Notes under the pieces: model-generated
The model's database searches: none
Told to the model about the DNA's origin: nothing
The model's input: the letters and a program-made list of their open reading frames with translations, nothing else
From: Jaminaea rosea
Lineage: Eukaryota > Basidiomycota > Exobasidiomycetes > Microstromatales
Direction of reading: 5' to 3'
Length of the DNA: 64,000 nucleotides
Assembly (NCBI RefSeq): GCF_003144245.1
Contig: NW_020289987.1
Span: forward strand, 62,001-126,000
Program-made: the position numbers and the translations under genes
In this document: positions 37,899 to 46,788 of the stretch, one piece after another
How positions within the stretch are numbered: the first letter of the stretch is position 1
How the letters are laid out: every line of letters begins with the position of its first letter

Positions 37899-39704
37899 AT
37901 GGCTTCGGGGCAACATCGCCACGATGAGCTCTTTCCCTGCTCGCGCGAGGGCGACTGCACGGGTTGCACCTTCGGTCCTGATGGACGGCTCCTCATCGGG
38001 GGCCTGTCCATCGATGGATCCGCGGCAGGAGAAGCAGGATGGGCTTCCATCGACGTCAAGCCTAGCAGCCACGCCTTTCAACCTTGCCTGCCGCGAGATG
38101 GTCCATCTACCTTTGGAAAGGACGTGGCGAGGGACTCTTCTCTGACCACCACTACCACCGCCAACGATGAGAAGGACAGCAGCATTGCTCGGGTGGCATC
38201 GCGCTGGACCTCTCGTCTCTCGCCACGCAAGCGCGACAAGATGTCAGAGAAGGCGGCTCCCCTCCCGCAGCTCACCCTCGCGGACATCGTCGAGGGCAGA
38301 ACATGTCGTCCTATCGCCCTTGTTGACCTGCGATCGTACCTCGCCAACCGCAGGGAGCAGGAGCGTGGACAGAGTAGTGGGCTTGACGACTTCTTCGCGG
38401 GTATCGTAGCCTCACAGTCAGCACGCGACCTCGATGCTGTCAACTTTGTCGTCAGCTATGATCGTTGCGTACGGGCTTATCGCTCGGGAGAGGGAAGCAT
38501 CGAGACACTGCGACGAATCCTCGTTACGTACGTAGGCGGTAGCAGTGATGAGAAGGTCGCCACCTCGCGCGCATCTTCACGGTCCCGCCGACTCGACTGG
38601 ATGGTCGACTTGGGGCTTCTCAGCGAGGATGCTGTTCGTCATTCCCTCAACGAGGCAGAACGCAGCTCCCACCCTTCTGCCCTCCTTCCACTAGTCAACG
38701 CCGTCTCATCCTACATCGATTCGCACGTCATGCCCGACTTTATGGAGGCGGCCTCGCAAAACCTCTCGAAGCGCACATCACGCGGTCGACTCGCAGTAGG
38801 AATTGTAGCCACGGCCCTCGCCATCCTCTTCAGCGTGCTCCTCGCCGTCGAGCCTAGCCCACTAGCAGGAGGGAAGCAGCACATCTCAAGATGGTGGCGC
38901 GTCCTTACTTTCCCGCTATGGGCGATGGGCTTCGGCTACATGCTTGCGGCGTGGACGGGCGTCTGCGTGTGGCTGAGCTTGAGGGGTAATCGCGAGCGCA
39001 GGGAGGAGGAGTGGGCTACGCCTAGGCCAAGCATGGAGGCGTCGGCGGATGAGGGGAACCTGGCGGAGGTGGACCGATCTGCTTGGTTCGTCGCGCCAGA
39101 GGTGCGCCGCATTCTTCCTTTCCTACCCAAGACGCTCGGCCGTACGAACAAAGACGAAGACGCGACTAGTGCTCCGCCACCAGCGCCACCAGCACCAGCA
39201 CCAGTATCAGCGTCAGCAGCACCGGCACTCGCAGCGGGGCCGGCTCCGCCTCTCTTACGCCCTTCTACCTCTCGTCCCCTCGCCGAGCCTCGCACAAGCA
39301 ACGCCGCAGCAGCAGCAATGGACGGCGGGGCCGGCAGCTGGACACCCCCCAGCACGGCCCCTGTCCTAGTCAGCAAGAAGGTCTCAGTCCTCCCCGGCGT
39401 CCAAGTGGGGATGCGTACCGTCCAACCTCCCGTAGCGATGAGCAGCATGTCCACCTCCACCTCACTCCCGCGCCTCTCCACTGTCACGGGACCCTCGCCC
39501 TCTCACATCGAGAAGGGTCGTACTGGTCGCCGTCACGAGCGCATCTGGCATACGGTACAGCGTTGGACTGGCTTTGCAGTTGGTACGGAGAGAGTGAGGG
39601 ACAAGAAGGTCAGGCAGATTCATCAGTGGAGGGCTTTCAAGGCTGTTGCGCTCGACGGAGCGCTGGCCCTCATAGCGACCATTGTTGTCGTGGCCGTGCC
39701 GTAG
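37899..39704 (+). CDS. RGS-like domain protein with three membrane segments (Rax1-like)
   Basis: The predicted protein is 601 residues from the ATG at 37899, which sits in a strong context (ACCATGG). The frame is open 39 codons further upstream, but that part has no ATG. Order: a Cys/Asp-rich N terminus (CSREGDCTGCTF); an RGS-like helical domain at about residues 123-283 (LTLADIVEG, LDDFFAGIVASQSARDLDAV, YIDSHVMPDFMEAAS); TM1 at about 298-320 (AVGIVATALAILFSVLLAV); TM2 at about 334-360 (FPLWAMGFGYMLAAWTGVCV); a Pro/Ala-rich loop; and TM3 at the very C terminus (LDGALALIATIVVVAVP). An RGS-like domain followed by three TM helices resembles Rax1-type bud-site proteins and related fungal RGS membrane proteins. 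Whether it acts on a G-alpha subunit cannot be told. It is convergent with the Ddr48-like gene. Confidence 0.75.
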   Translation: MASGQHRHDELFPCSREGDCTGCTFGPDGRLLIGGLSIDGSAAGEAGWASIDVKPSSHAFQPCLPRDGPSTFGKDVARDSSLTTTTTANDEKDSSIARVASRWTSRLSPRKRDKMSEKAAPLPQLTLADIVEGRTCRPIALVDLRSYLANRREQERGQSSGLDDFFAGIVASQSARDLDAVNFVVSYDRCVRAYRSGEGSIETLRRILVTYVGGSSDEKVATSRASSRSRRLDWMVDLGLLSEDAVRHSLNEAERSSHPSALLPLVNAVSSYIDSHVMPDFMEAASQNLSKRTSRGRLAVGIVATALAILFSVLLAVEPSPLAGGKQHISRWWRVLTFPLWAMGFGYMLAAWTGVCVWLSLRGNRERREEEWATPRPSMEASADEGNLAEVDRSAWFVAPEVRRILPFLPKTLGRTNKDEDATSAPPPAPPAPAPVSASAAPALAAGPAPPLLRPSTSRPLAEPRTSNAAAAAMDGGAGSWTPPSTAPVLVSKKVSVLPGVQVGMRTVQPPVAMSSMSTSTSLPRLSTVTGPSPSHIEKGRTGRRHERIWHTVQRWTGFAVGTERVRDKKVRQIHQWRAFKAVALDGALALIATIVVVAVP

Positions 39705-39890
39705 GTGAGAGTGACACGGCCGTATGTACTTGTATTGTAAACGTAGGGGTGTCAGTGCGTCTCGTTACGGTCTCAATGATATCCGGTCCAGTGGTGCGGT
39801 CGAAGCGGGCACGCGAATGACACAGATGACTGATCTTTGATTTCAACCTGAGCAAGTAACAAGTGGCATCCCCTTCCCCTTCTCAACCTT

Positions 39891-39922
39891 GATAAAGCTT
39901 AGCTACGATAAAGCTTAGCTAC
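39891..39922. repeat. Perfect 16-base tandem duplication
   Basis: GATAAAGCTTAGCTAC occurs twice back to back in the 263-base convergent gap between the RGS-like gene and the Ddr48-like gene, just past the latter's stop codon. It is palindromic in part (AAGCTT). It looks like a recent short duplication in the 3' UTR; no function is seen. Confidence 0.9.
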
Positions 39923-39967
39923 GAGACATAGACGATTTCATTTTGACTTTTCGGTAGCGAGCAACAC

Positions 39968-40913
39968 TTAGTAGTCGTTGCCCGAGCTACGCTCGTTGTC
40001 GCCGAACTGGCCGCCACCAGAGCCACCGTAGCCGCCACCCTGCTGGTTGCCGCTAGAGTAGGAGTCGCCCTGGTCATTTCGGCCGTATCCGCCCTGGTCG
40101 GACGAGTCGCCGAAGCTACCACCTCCACCGCTGCGGCCACCCCCGCTGGAGTAGTCGTTGTCGCCTCCACGGCCACCTCCGTACGAGGACGAGTCGTTGT
40201 CTCCGCCACGGCCGCCACCGTACGAGGACGAGTCGTTGTCTCCGCCACGGCCACCTCCGTACGAGGACGAGTCGTTGTCTCCACGACCACCGCTGCCTCC
40301 GAACGAGGAGCTGTCGTTGCCTCCGCCGTAGCTCGACTGCTGGCGGTCGCTGTCACCACCGTATCCTCCGCCACTGCTGCGGTCAGAGTCGCGTCCACCG
40401 CCAGACCCAAAGTTGTCCGACTGGTCACGGCCAGAGGATCCGTACGAGTCAGACTGGTCGCGGCCAGAAGAGCCGTAGCTGTCGGACTGGTCACGGCCAG
40501 AGGATCCGTAGCTGTCAGATTGGTCACGGCCACTGGATCCGTATCCCGAGGAAGAGTTGTCATTTCCTCCGTAGCCAGAAGACGAGTTATCGTTGCCTGA
40601 CCCGTACGAGTCATTGTTGTTGTTGTTCGAGTTGCCGCCGCCGATGCCGGCCTTCTGCATCATCTCGCGACCCTGCTCAGAGCCGGCGAACTCCTTGGCC
40701 CTGTGTGAGTGAGAGAGTTGGTGGTAATGGCGAAGAGGGCGCGCAAGAAGGTAAGAGGTGAGGGAAGTGGGCGATGACGTGATGACGCGATGATAGGGGA
40801 GAAGGGAGCGAGCAAGCGAGAGAGACGGTGAGCAGGGGCGTCGAATGCTGCGTACAGCTGCGCGCAGGCTGCGCTGCGCTACGAGCTACTCACTTGTTGA
40901 TGAAGTTGTCCAT
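39968..40913 (-). CDS. Ddr48-like SYGSS/Gly-rich repeat stress protein
   Basis: There are two exons: 40894-40913 (ATG GAC AAC TTC ATC AAC AA, then GTGAGT) and 39968-40700 (after CACACAG), with a 193-base intron. Splicing gives MDNFINKAKEFAGSEQGREM, a short amphipathic helix typical of small fungal stress proteins, followed by a 210-residue low-complexity region; total 250 residues. Two repeat blocks are seen: an 11-residue unit YGSSGRDQSDS in four copies, and a 13-residue unit SSSYGGGRGGDND in about three to four copies. Runs of DSYGSS recall yeast Ddr48, a heat- and DNA-damage-induced protein of unclear function. Similarity is by composition and motif, so orthology is not certain. The upstream region has four AGGGG boxes. 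Without the 20-base first exon the helix would be missed. Confidence 0.8.
40148..40288 (-). repeat. Coding tandem repeat, Gly-rich block
   Basis: A 39-base unit encoding SSSYGGGRGGDND is repeated three to four times with few changes inside the Ddr48-like gene. Confidence 0.85.
40412..40543 (-). repeat. Coding tandem repeat, SYGSS block
   Basis: A 33-base unit encoding YGSSGRDQSDS is repeated four times, the last copy ending in DNF. Confidence 0.85.
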
Positions 40914-42172
40914 GTTTGGTATTGGTGGTGTGGTGTGTGTGTGTGTGATCAAGTGGATCGAGTTGGTTGTGATGGAGAGGAGGTTGAGAAGACCCGACGT
41001 TGCCTAGGCTCTCTATATAGTCTCACATTGCTTGCCAGCAAGAGTGGACGACGAGCGAGCGAGCGAGCGAGATGTGTCGGCGGCGGCGAGGGCGGCGGCT
41101 GCTTCTTGTGGAGATGCTCACTCTTCGACTGGCCCGTGCATAGCTCGGTCCAGGCACTAGGCCAGTCTCGCGCCGGGCTATGTGTCACGTTGCTGTTGGT
41201 TTGCTCTCGCTCGCGGCCGCGATTGACTCCTTCCCAACACAGCGCACCGCACACCGCGAAGCAGCGCGCTGTGCAGCATAGAAAGGCAGCACAGCCATCG
41301 GCCAGTCGGTGAAGCCAGCAAGTGGGACGCGAGGTGATGGGTCGCATTGGCCCCCCCCTTCTTCACGGCGCGAGGCCGGCCCACCAAATTGTTCACCTCA
41401 ACTCTCTCCGAGCGACCGGTGCAGTCAGCAAGCGAGCGAGGAAGAGATGACGGGCACGAAGGGGTCGGGGGGAGGGGCCAAGGACGAGATCAACGAGGGG
41501 CCGAAGGGGGCTGTGAGAAACGGGAAGTGGGCCCACCGCCTTCAGCCCCGCCGGTCCAGGCCTTAGTCTCTCTTTGACCGAGGCGATTAAAGCTCGCCCT
41601 CGCCTCTCGCAGGTGCAGGCCGACAGGCACGCAAGCAACACGGGGCAGGGCAGGGCGGGGCAGGGCGACGTGGAGGCTACAACGGCGCTACAATACAATG
41701 GCTCGCTCACCCTTGCCTATTCCTGAACAACACTGCATGTGCGCTGCGAAGGAACGCGAAGAAGCTCGGGTTCAGAGAAGTAGTGACGCAATCGCCGTCG
41801 AAGGCCGTATCGTAAGCGTCACCATTACGACCTCATCAGGCTCGGAGCTCATTGGTCGGACCTTCCTCGATTCTGGAAGGAGCGATGAGCCGCGACGATC
41901 CTCAGGGCCGGGGACAGCGCGGGGGGAAGGGCTCGTGCACAAAGTGATCGTGTTCGATCGAGTCCTCTTCGCGAGGATCGAGGGGTACAGCTCGCTCTTG
42001 GAACTCATGCTGTTGTCGAGTCGAGCTTTCACACGCTATGTCATGACCGAGAGCGAAAGGTGTTGATCTCGGACTGGCTCGGAGCCTTTCCTGACATTCC
42101 AAGTGACGACAGCAGCGACGATCAGTGCGTTGCGCCCCACTTACCTCTTTGCCCTCCCACCATGAGCCCGCC
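40914..42172. promoter_or_regulatory. Long upstream region of the Ddr48-like gene
   Basis: About 1.26 kb without a supported gene. It includes a GTGT microsatellite near 40929-40948, a GAGC repeat near 41053-41072, and four AGGGG boxes at 41460-41464, 41473-41477, 41496-41500 and 41505-41509. AGGGG is the stress response element bound by Msn2/Msn4-type factors in yeast. Frames open on both strands near 41700-42280 lack any recognisable feature. The 3' UTR of the thioesterase gene must end in the right-hand part. Confidence 0.4.
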
Positions 42173-42772
42173 TCACGCAATGAACTTCGTATGACTCCCC
42201 TCCACACACAGCCTCTCTCCACCTTCTCCGCCCTCAGGTCCCCCCTCCTTCCCGCCAGCCCAGATCTCCACCCCAACCCACGCAAGCCTCTTGCCCACCT
42301 TCTTTGCCCTCCCCACGATCCTGACCCTCTCTCCCTCCTTTGCTTCCCTCAAGTACTGCGCACTGATATCTGTAGATACGCCGCGCTTCGCCTCGAGCGG
42401 ATTGGACGAGGTAGAAGCGATGACGGGCCCGCCGAGGAAGTCGATGAGGGTCGCAGAGACTGCTCCGTGTAGAGTGTGGTGAGAGTTAAGGCAGTGTGCC
42501 GGGAGTTGAGGCCAGATGTAAGTCACTTGGCCCGGTGAGGCGGATTGGAGTGAGAGGGAAGAAAGGAGATGCGAATAGACGGGCGAAGCGGACAGTATCT
42601 TCGTCGTCAGGGACTCGATGGCAGAGAAGAGCTCGGCGCCCTGCAAAGGCTGCGGGCGAGAAGAGGGCGCAACTGCTTTGCTGCTTGTAGCTGTAGCGGC
42701 GCTGGTAGCGTTGTCGCTTGCTGCTGCTGGTGCAGCACTGTCAGTGTCCTGCGTGGGCTGTGATGTGGACAT
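42173..42772 (-). CDS. Hotdog-fold thioesterase (PaaI/ACOT13-like)
   Basis: The predicted protein is 199 residues from the ATG at 42772 (MSTSQPTQDTDSAAP). The frame is open 11 codons further, to a TTG. The first 55 residues are Ala/Ser/Thr-rich and could be a mitochondrial-type or disordered leader. The hotdog domain follows: HTLHGAVSATLIDFLGG (the N..HG..A...D pattern holding the catalytic-site Asp on the long helix), RGVSTDISAQYLREAKEGE and GRAKKVGKRLAWVGVEIW. Such enzymes hydrolyse acyl-CoA esters, usually as dimers or tetramers. The exact substrate cannot be told. The canonical HGG is HGA here. A Gly/Glu-rich loop lies before the last strand. CCT8 follows on the same strand 296 bases upstream. 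Confidence 0.85.
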   Translation of the reverse strand: MSTSQPTQDTDSAAPAAASDNATSAATATSSKAVAPSSRPQPLQGAELFSAIESLTTKILSASPVYSHLLSSLSLQSASPGQVTYIWPQLPAHCLNSHHTLHGAVSATLIDFLGGPVIASTSSNPLEAKRGVSTDISAQYLREAKEGERVRIVGRAKKVGKRLAWVGVEIWAGGKEGGPEGGEGGERLCVEGSHTKFIA

Positions 42773-43068
42773 GCTGATGGGGATTTCGCTGTGAGCTGTT
42801 GTCAATGAGACGAGATGAGAGGGTGGGAGAGCAACACGAAGAAGTGGGAGGTCGCGAGTCCGCCGACGCCACGCCGAAGCCGCGGCTCACGGCAACCACC
42901 ATGTGTGGGGCGATGAGATCGACACTTTTGCTCACAAGTCAGAGCAGAGAAAAATCGGAGCGAGCTCTGCTACGATGCGACAGCTGTTTCGCATTGCATC
43001 CAGAAATACAAGTGTCTATCGAATCCAGCAAGCCATCCACCGTCTCTCCCTCTGTCCCATCATCACCG

Positions 43069-45082
43069 CTAGTCGTCATCCCAGTTCGGGTTCTGCTTGG
43101 GCACCTTGATCCCGGCCGGCTTGGACATGATGATCCTGTGCAGCGATGCGAAGAAGAGCGGTCAGCATCATCACTTCTCTGTCTCGTCGTCGTCGTCGCC
43201 GCCGCCGCTCGCTACTCACGAATCCACATTCAACACCGTGATCGCAGCCCCTACCGCGTACTTGATAGCCCAATGCTTTGCCGCCAGCACGTCGAAGATC
43301 TGCGACTCCTTCGTAGAGACGATGCCCTCCTCACCTTCGCCCTCGATGTCCACACCGGCATCCTCTCCTGAGGGGCCAGAGGCATGGCGCGCTGTCAGAG
43401 AGGAGACAACCTGAGTAGCATCGAGGCCAGCGTTCTCAGCGAGGGTGCGGGGTACCACCTCCAAAGCTTCCGCAAATTTGCCTGTGAGAGTAGAGAGGAT
43501 GATGAGTGTGAGCGATGCGAACGCTGTCCCGCAGCGTGATCGACGCTACTTACGGATCGAATGCTGGTTCAGTCCCGCCGTCTTCTCTCCATACTCGCCC
43601 ACACGTCTCGCCAACTCAACCTCTGTCGCTCCCGCACCAGGCACCAGTCTCGGGTCACGGGTCAAGGACTTGATGACGTTGACACCATCATCGATCGCCC
43701 TCTCCACATCGTCCAAGTGGTTCGCTGTAGCCCCACGCAATACCACAGTCGCCATACGAGGCTTAGCCTTCCCGCCCGGCTTGCCCTCCTCTTGCCTGAA
43801 TACCGTCACGCGATCTCCTCCGATCTCCGTCGTCTCAACCACGTCCACCCAACCTGCCTCCTCAGGGGTGGGCGCACCGACTCGTGCCAAGGGCGTAGCG
43901 CCGATGAGCCTGCAGAGACGCCTGAGCTCGAACTTGGAGAGGATCTTGATGCAGAGAATGTCGAAGCGGTTGAGGTAGTGAAGTGCAAGCTCGCCCACGC
44001 TCGATTGTGAGACGACTACCTTGACCCCCGAATCCGCAATCTCCTTGATGATCTTCTCCAACTGCTTTTCCTCCCCGTGGCTAAACGTGGAGAGCTCTTT
44101 GGCATTGTGCAGCAATACGGTTCCCTTGGTCTCGGTCTGGCTGATATCGAGACCGCAGCTGAACACAGCAACCTTTGCTCCATCGTTGATGCGCTTTACT
44201 ACGCCTTCGGGCTCACGACCGAAGACCATTCCTCGTACGACTCGCGAGTCGGGGAGAGAGCCGCCCATGATCTTGACTACGCGGACGTTGTCCACATTGA
44301 AGTCTTTGAGACCCAAAGTCTTGCCTGAGGTGGAAGAGGTCGGGGGCAGGACGAGGGAGACGGCTTGAGCTACAAGGGGGGCGAGGACGTCTTCTTGGCC
44401 GTATTGCTTGGAGGCGATGCAGGGGCGAAGGGCGAGGGCGAGGGAGTCGACCGTGGGTGGGGTGGTGAGCTCTGCAACGGCCAAGTCTGCGAGAAGGAGT
44501 GTGGAGGGACGAAAGGTCAGCATGACGATCCGAGCTAGGGCATTGCCCTCATCGGCGCCACTCACTCTCCAACTCAGCCAGCGCCTTCTCTCTAGCCAAC
44601 TCGTACCCCTGCAAGATTTCCGAAGGGTGCAATCCCAGATTGATGAGCTGCTCTGCCTTTTTGAGCAGCTCACCGGCAAGAGTGATGACGAGAGCGGTAG
44701 CGTCACCCATCTCTGCCTCCTGCTGCTGTGATGCGAGGACAACGAGGCGACCAGCCGGGTGGACCACTTCTAGTTCGCGCAGAATAGTAGCCGCGTCCGA
44801 TGTGATAAAGGAGCGAGACAAGTGATTGATGAGCTGTCGAAGTGAATGAGAGAAATAGGTCAACGCTAATGTCCAGTAGCCTGGTTGTATGCACCATCAC
44901 TTGTTCCCCTCGTCGATGCTCACCAACTTATTCCTGCCATTGGGGCCAAAGCTCGTCCTGAGCATATCACTGAGCTCGCAGACGGCCTGGATGTTACGCA
45001 GTACTGCCTCCTCCGTTCCTTGGAGCAGCTTGTAGCCGTCCTTGAAGAGGTTCATGCCCGCCTTGGGCACTTTGAGGGACAT
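43069..45082 (-). CDS. CCT8: T-complex protein 1 subunit theta (CCT8)
   Basis: CCT8 is one of eight subunits of the cytosolic TRiC/CCT chaperonin that folds actin, tubulin and other proteins. The five exons are 44924-45082, 44566-44833, 43554-44486, 43220-43481 and 43069-43135. The introns (90, 79, 72 and 84 bases) all have GT-AG ends and preserve frame, giving 562 residues. The N terminus MSLKVPKAGMNLFKDGYKLL, SFGPNGRNKLLINHL across junction 1, TSDAATILRELEVVHP and the C terminus NPNWDDD identify theta. The phosphate-binding GDGT element reads GDATALVI here. The late catalytic Asp lies in the ENAGLDATQVV segment. The last exon encodes only 21 residues. It is head-to-head with BUD13. Confidence 0.95.
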
Positions 45083-45317
45083 GATGGGCCTGCGTGGTGT
45101 GATCGACGGTGGTGATGAGAGGACGTCAAGGAAGCGGCGGGCGGCCACTTTGGTGTGCTTCTTCGTCCGTCGTCCGTCGTCCGTCTCTGGCGCCCTCGCG
45201 TGGCTGCGCGCTCAGCTCGACTCAAGCCACTTCCACTCCCGCCCGTCGATCCATCCATCCGCCTCTGCACCTACGTCTCCACTCCACCTCGTTCTGTCTA
45301 TTGTTGCTCGCTCTGAA
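45083..45317. promoter_or_regulatory. Divergent CCT8/BUD13 promoter
   Basis: This 235-base region holds three perfect tandem copies of CGTCCGT at 45164-45184. No TATA box is obvious. Confidence 0.5.
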
Positions 45318-46442
45318 ATGCCCCCGGATCCTAAGCTACAAGCCTATTTGGCGCAACACTACCTCTCCGGAGCAAAAGCAGAAGCCATTCTAGCCAGGTC
45401 AGGGGGCGCAGAGGGGGAGCGCAAGAAGAAGAAGAAGCGAAAGAAAGTTGAGACGACCGACGATGGGCTGCGAATGCGGGACGAGGAGGATGAGTGGAAG
45501 CGCAGAAGCGATGATGACGAGGATCGCAGTGATGCTCAAGTAGTCAAGGATACTGGAGCTGGCAAGTTCAAGAAGGCAGCGTGGAGCAGTCTTGGCCCTG
45601 ACGGCCAGCCCGTAGCTGAGCCAGAGCCTGCCGCTGAGGAGCAAGACGAGCAGCCGCAGATGGTCGATGCAAAGGGTAACCAAGTCTCAGCCGAAGCGCT
45701 GCACAAAAGTGAAGCAGCTCAGGCAAGCTCGCAAGCTGGCCCGTCAAAGCCTCGAGCCGGTCTGCGTACCAAGGAGGAGGTGAGGGCAGAACGGGTGGCA
45801 AGAGAGAAGGCAGAGAAAGCGGCAGAGGCAGAGGCAGCATCGAGAGGCGTCGAGGATCCAGACGACGAGGAAGCTCGCGCAGCACGACTGGCTCAAACCA
45901 CAGTCTACCGTGATGCCACTGGTCGTCGCATCGATGTCGAAGCCGAAGACAAAGCCCTCCGTCTCGAGGAGCAACGACAACGTCGCAAGGAACGCGAACG
46001 CAAAGACTGGAATCGCGGCCAGCGTCAGCAAGCCGAAGAGGCTGCCGCTCGTGCTGAGCTCGCCTTGGTAGAGAAGGAAGGCGTGGCACGCTACAAGACG
46101 GACGAACGTATGAATGCCCAACTGCGAGAGGTGGAACGAGCCGACGATCCTGCTTTGGCTTTTCTGACCAAGAAGCGGACTAAGGGACCCCAGCTACCCA
46201 AATACAAGGGGCCTCCTCCCCCGCCCAATCGTTTCGGTATACCCCCGGGATATCGGTGGGATGGAGTGGATAGAAGCAATGGATTCGAGAAGAGGCGATT
46301 TGAAGCGCTGGGATCGTTCAAGAGACGACAGCAGGATGAGAGGGCATTTGGGACCGAGGACAGTGAGTAGCGCGAGTGAGACACAGGCATGGCAGGCGCG
46401 TGCTGACATACCCTCCTCCCTCTTCCGCCCATTACAGTGTAA
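45318..46442 (+). CDS. BUD13: Bud13/Cwc26: RES complex splicing factor
   Basis: Bud13 forms the RES (retention and splicing) complex with Snu17/Ist3 and Pml1 and joins the activated spliceosome. Exon 1 is 45318-46362 and exon 2 is 46438-46442, separated by a 75-base intron (GTGAGT, branch candidate TGCTGAC, ATTACAG). Exon 2 supplies only TG TAA, so splicing gives ...GTEDM and stop; without splicing the frame would end ...GTEDSE. The 349-residue product starts MPPDPKLQAYLAQHYLSG, has Lys-rich and Glu-rich helical stretches, the conserved TVYRDATGRRID near residue 195, and the C-terminal NRFGIPPGYRWDGVDRSNGF that binds Snu17. Frame is open 92 codons upstream of the ATG but that part overlaps the CCT8 5' end. 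Confidence 0.92.
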
Positions 46443-46788
46443 TTGATCGAGCTTCACCATGTATATTACCATTCAATCATATCACCACATCATCATCTTT
46501 TGTTCTCGACGTGCCTCTCTCTCCTCGCTACTGTGCCATCGCTCGTGTTGGTCTCCCCCCCCTCGTCCGCCGCCATGTTGCCGAGCCGGCTCTTCTCGTC
46601 GATTTTGCCCTGCACACCGCGCGCGCGGGCGAAAAGTTGAGGTGAACTGGAGGCCGAAGGGACGGACGAGACGAGGGGCGTCGACTTCAAACGTGAGGGC
46701 AAAATCGCAGCGAAATCTTCCTTTCCTTCTCCTCTGCATCTCTAACATCGTTGCCCATCATATCCCTCCTTGATCCTTGGTAGCAACG
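46443..46788. other. Intergenic region BUD13 - importin gene
   Basis: 346 bases between two genes on the same strand, holding the BUD13 3' UTR and the importin promoter. The stretch 46440-46510 is relatively AT-rich. No gene or repeat is seen. Confidence 0.45.

Noticed and set aside
40148-40543. CRISPR-like regular repeats
   Set aside because: They are 33- and 39-base coding units in a fungal gene with no spacers.
39919-40614. Second 231-codon - strand frame, Thr/Ala-rich, overlapping the Ddr48-like gene
   Set aside because: Repeat units divisible by three keep a second frame open; the other frame has the proper start, splice site and SYGSS motifs.
41698-42066. 122-codon + strand frame
   Set aside because: No recognisable feature; overlapped by equally plausible antisense frames and probable 3' UTR of the thioesterase gene.
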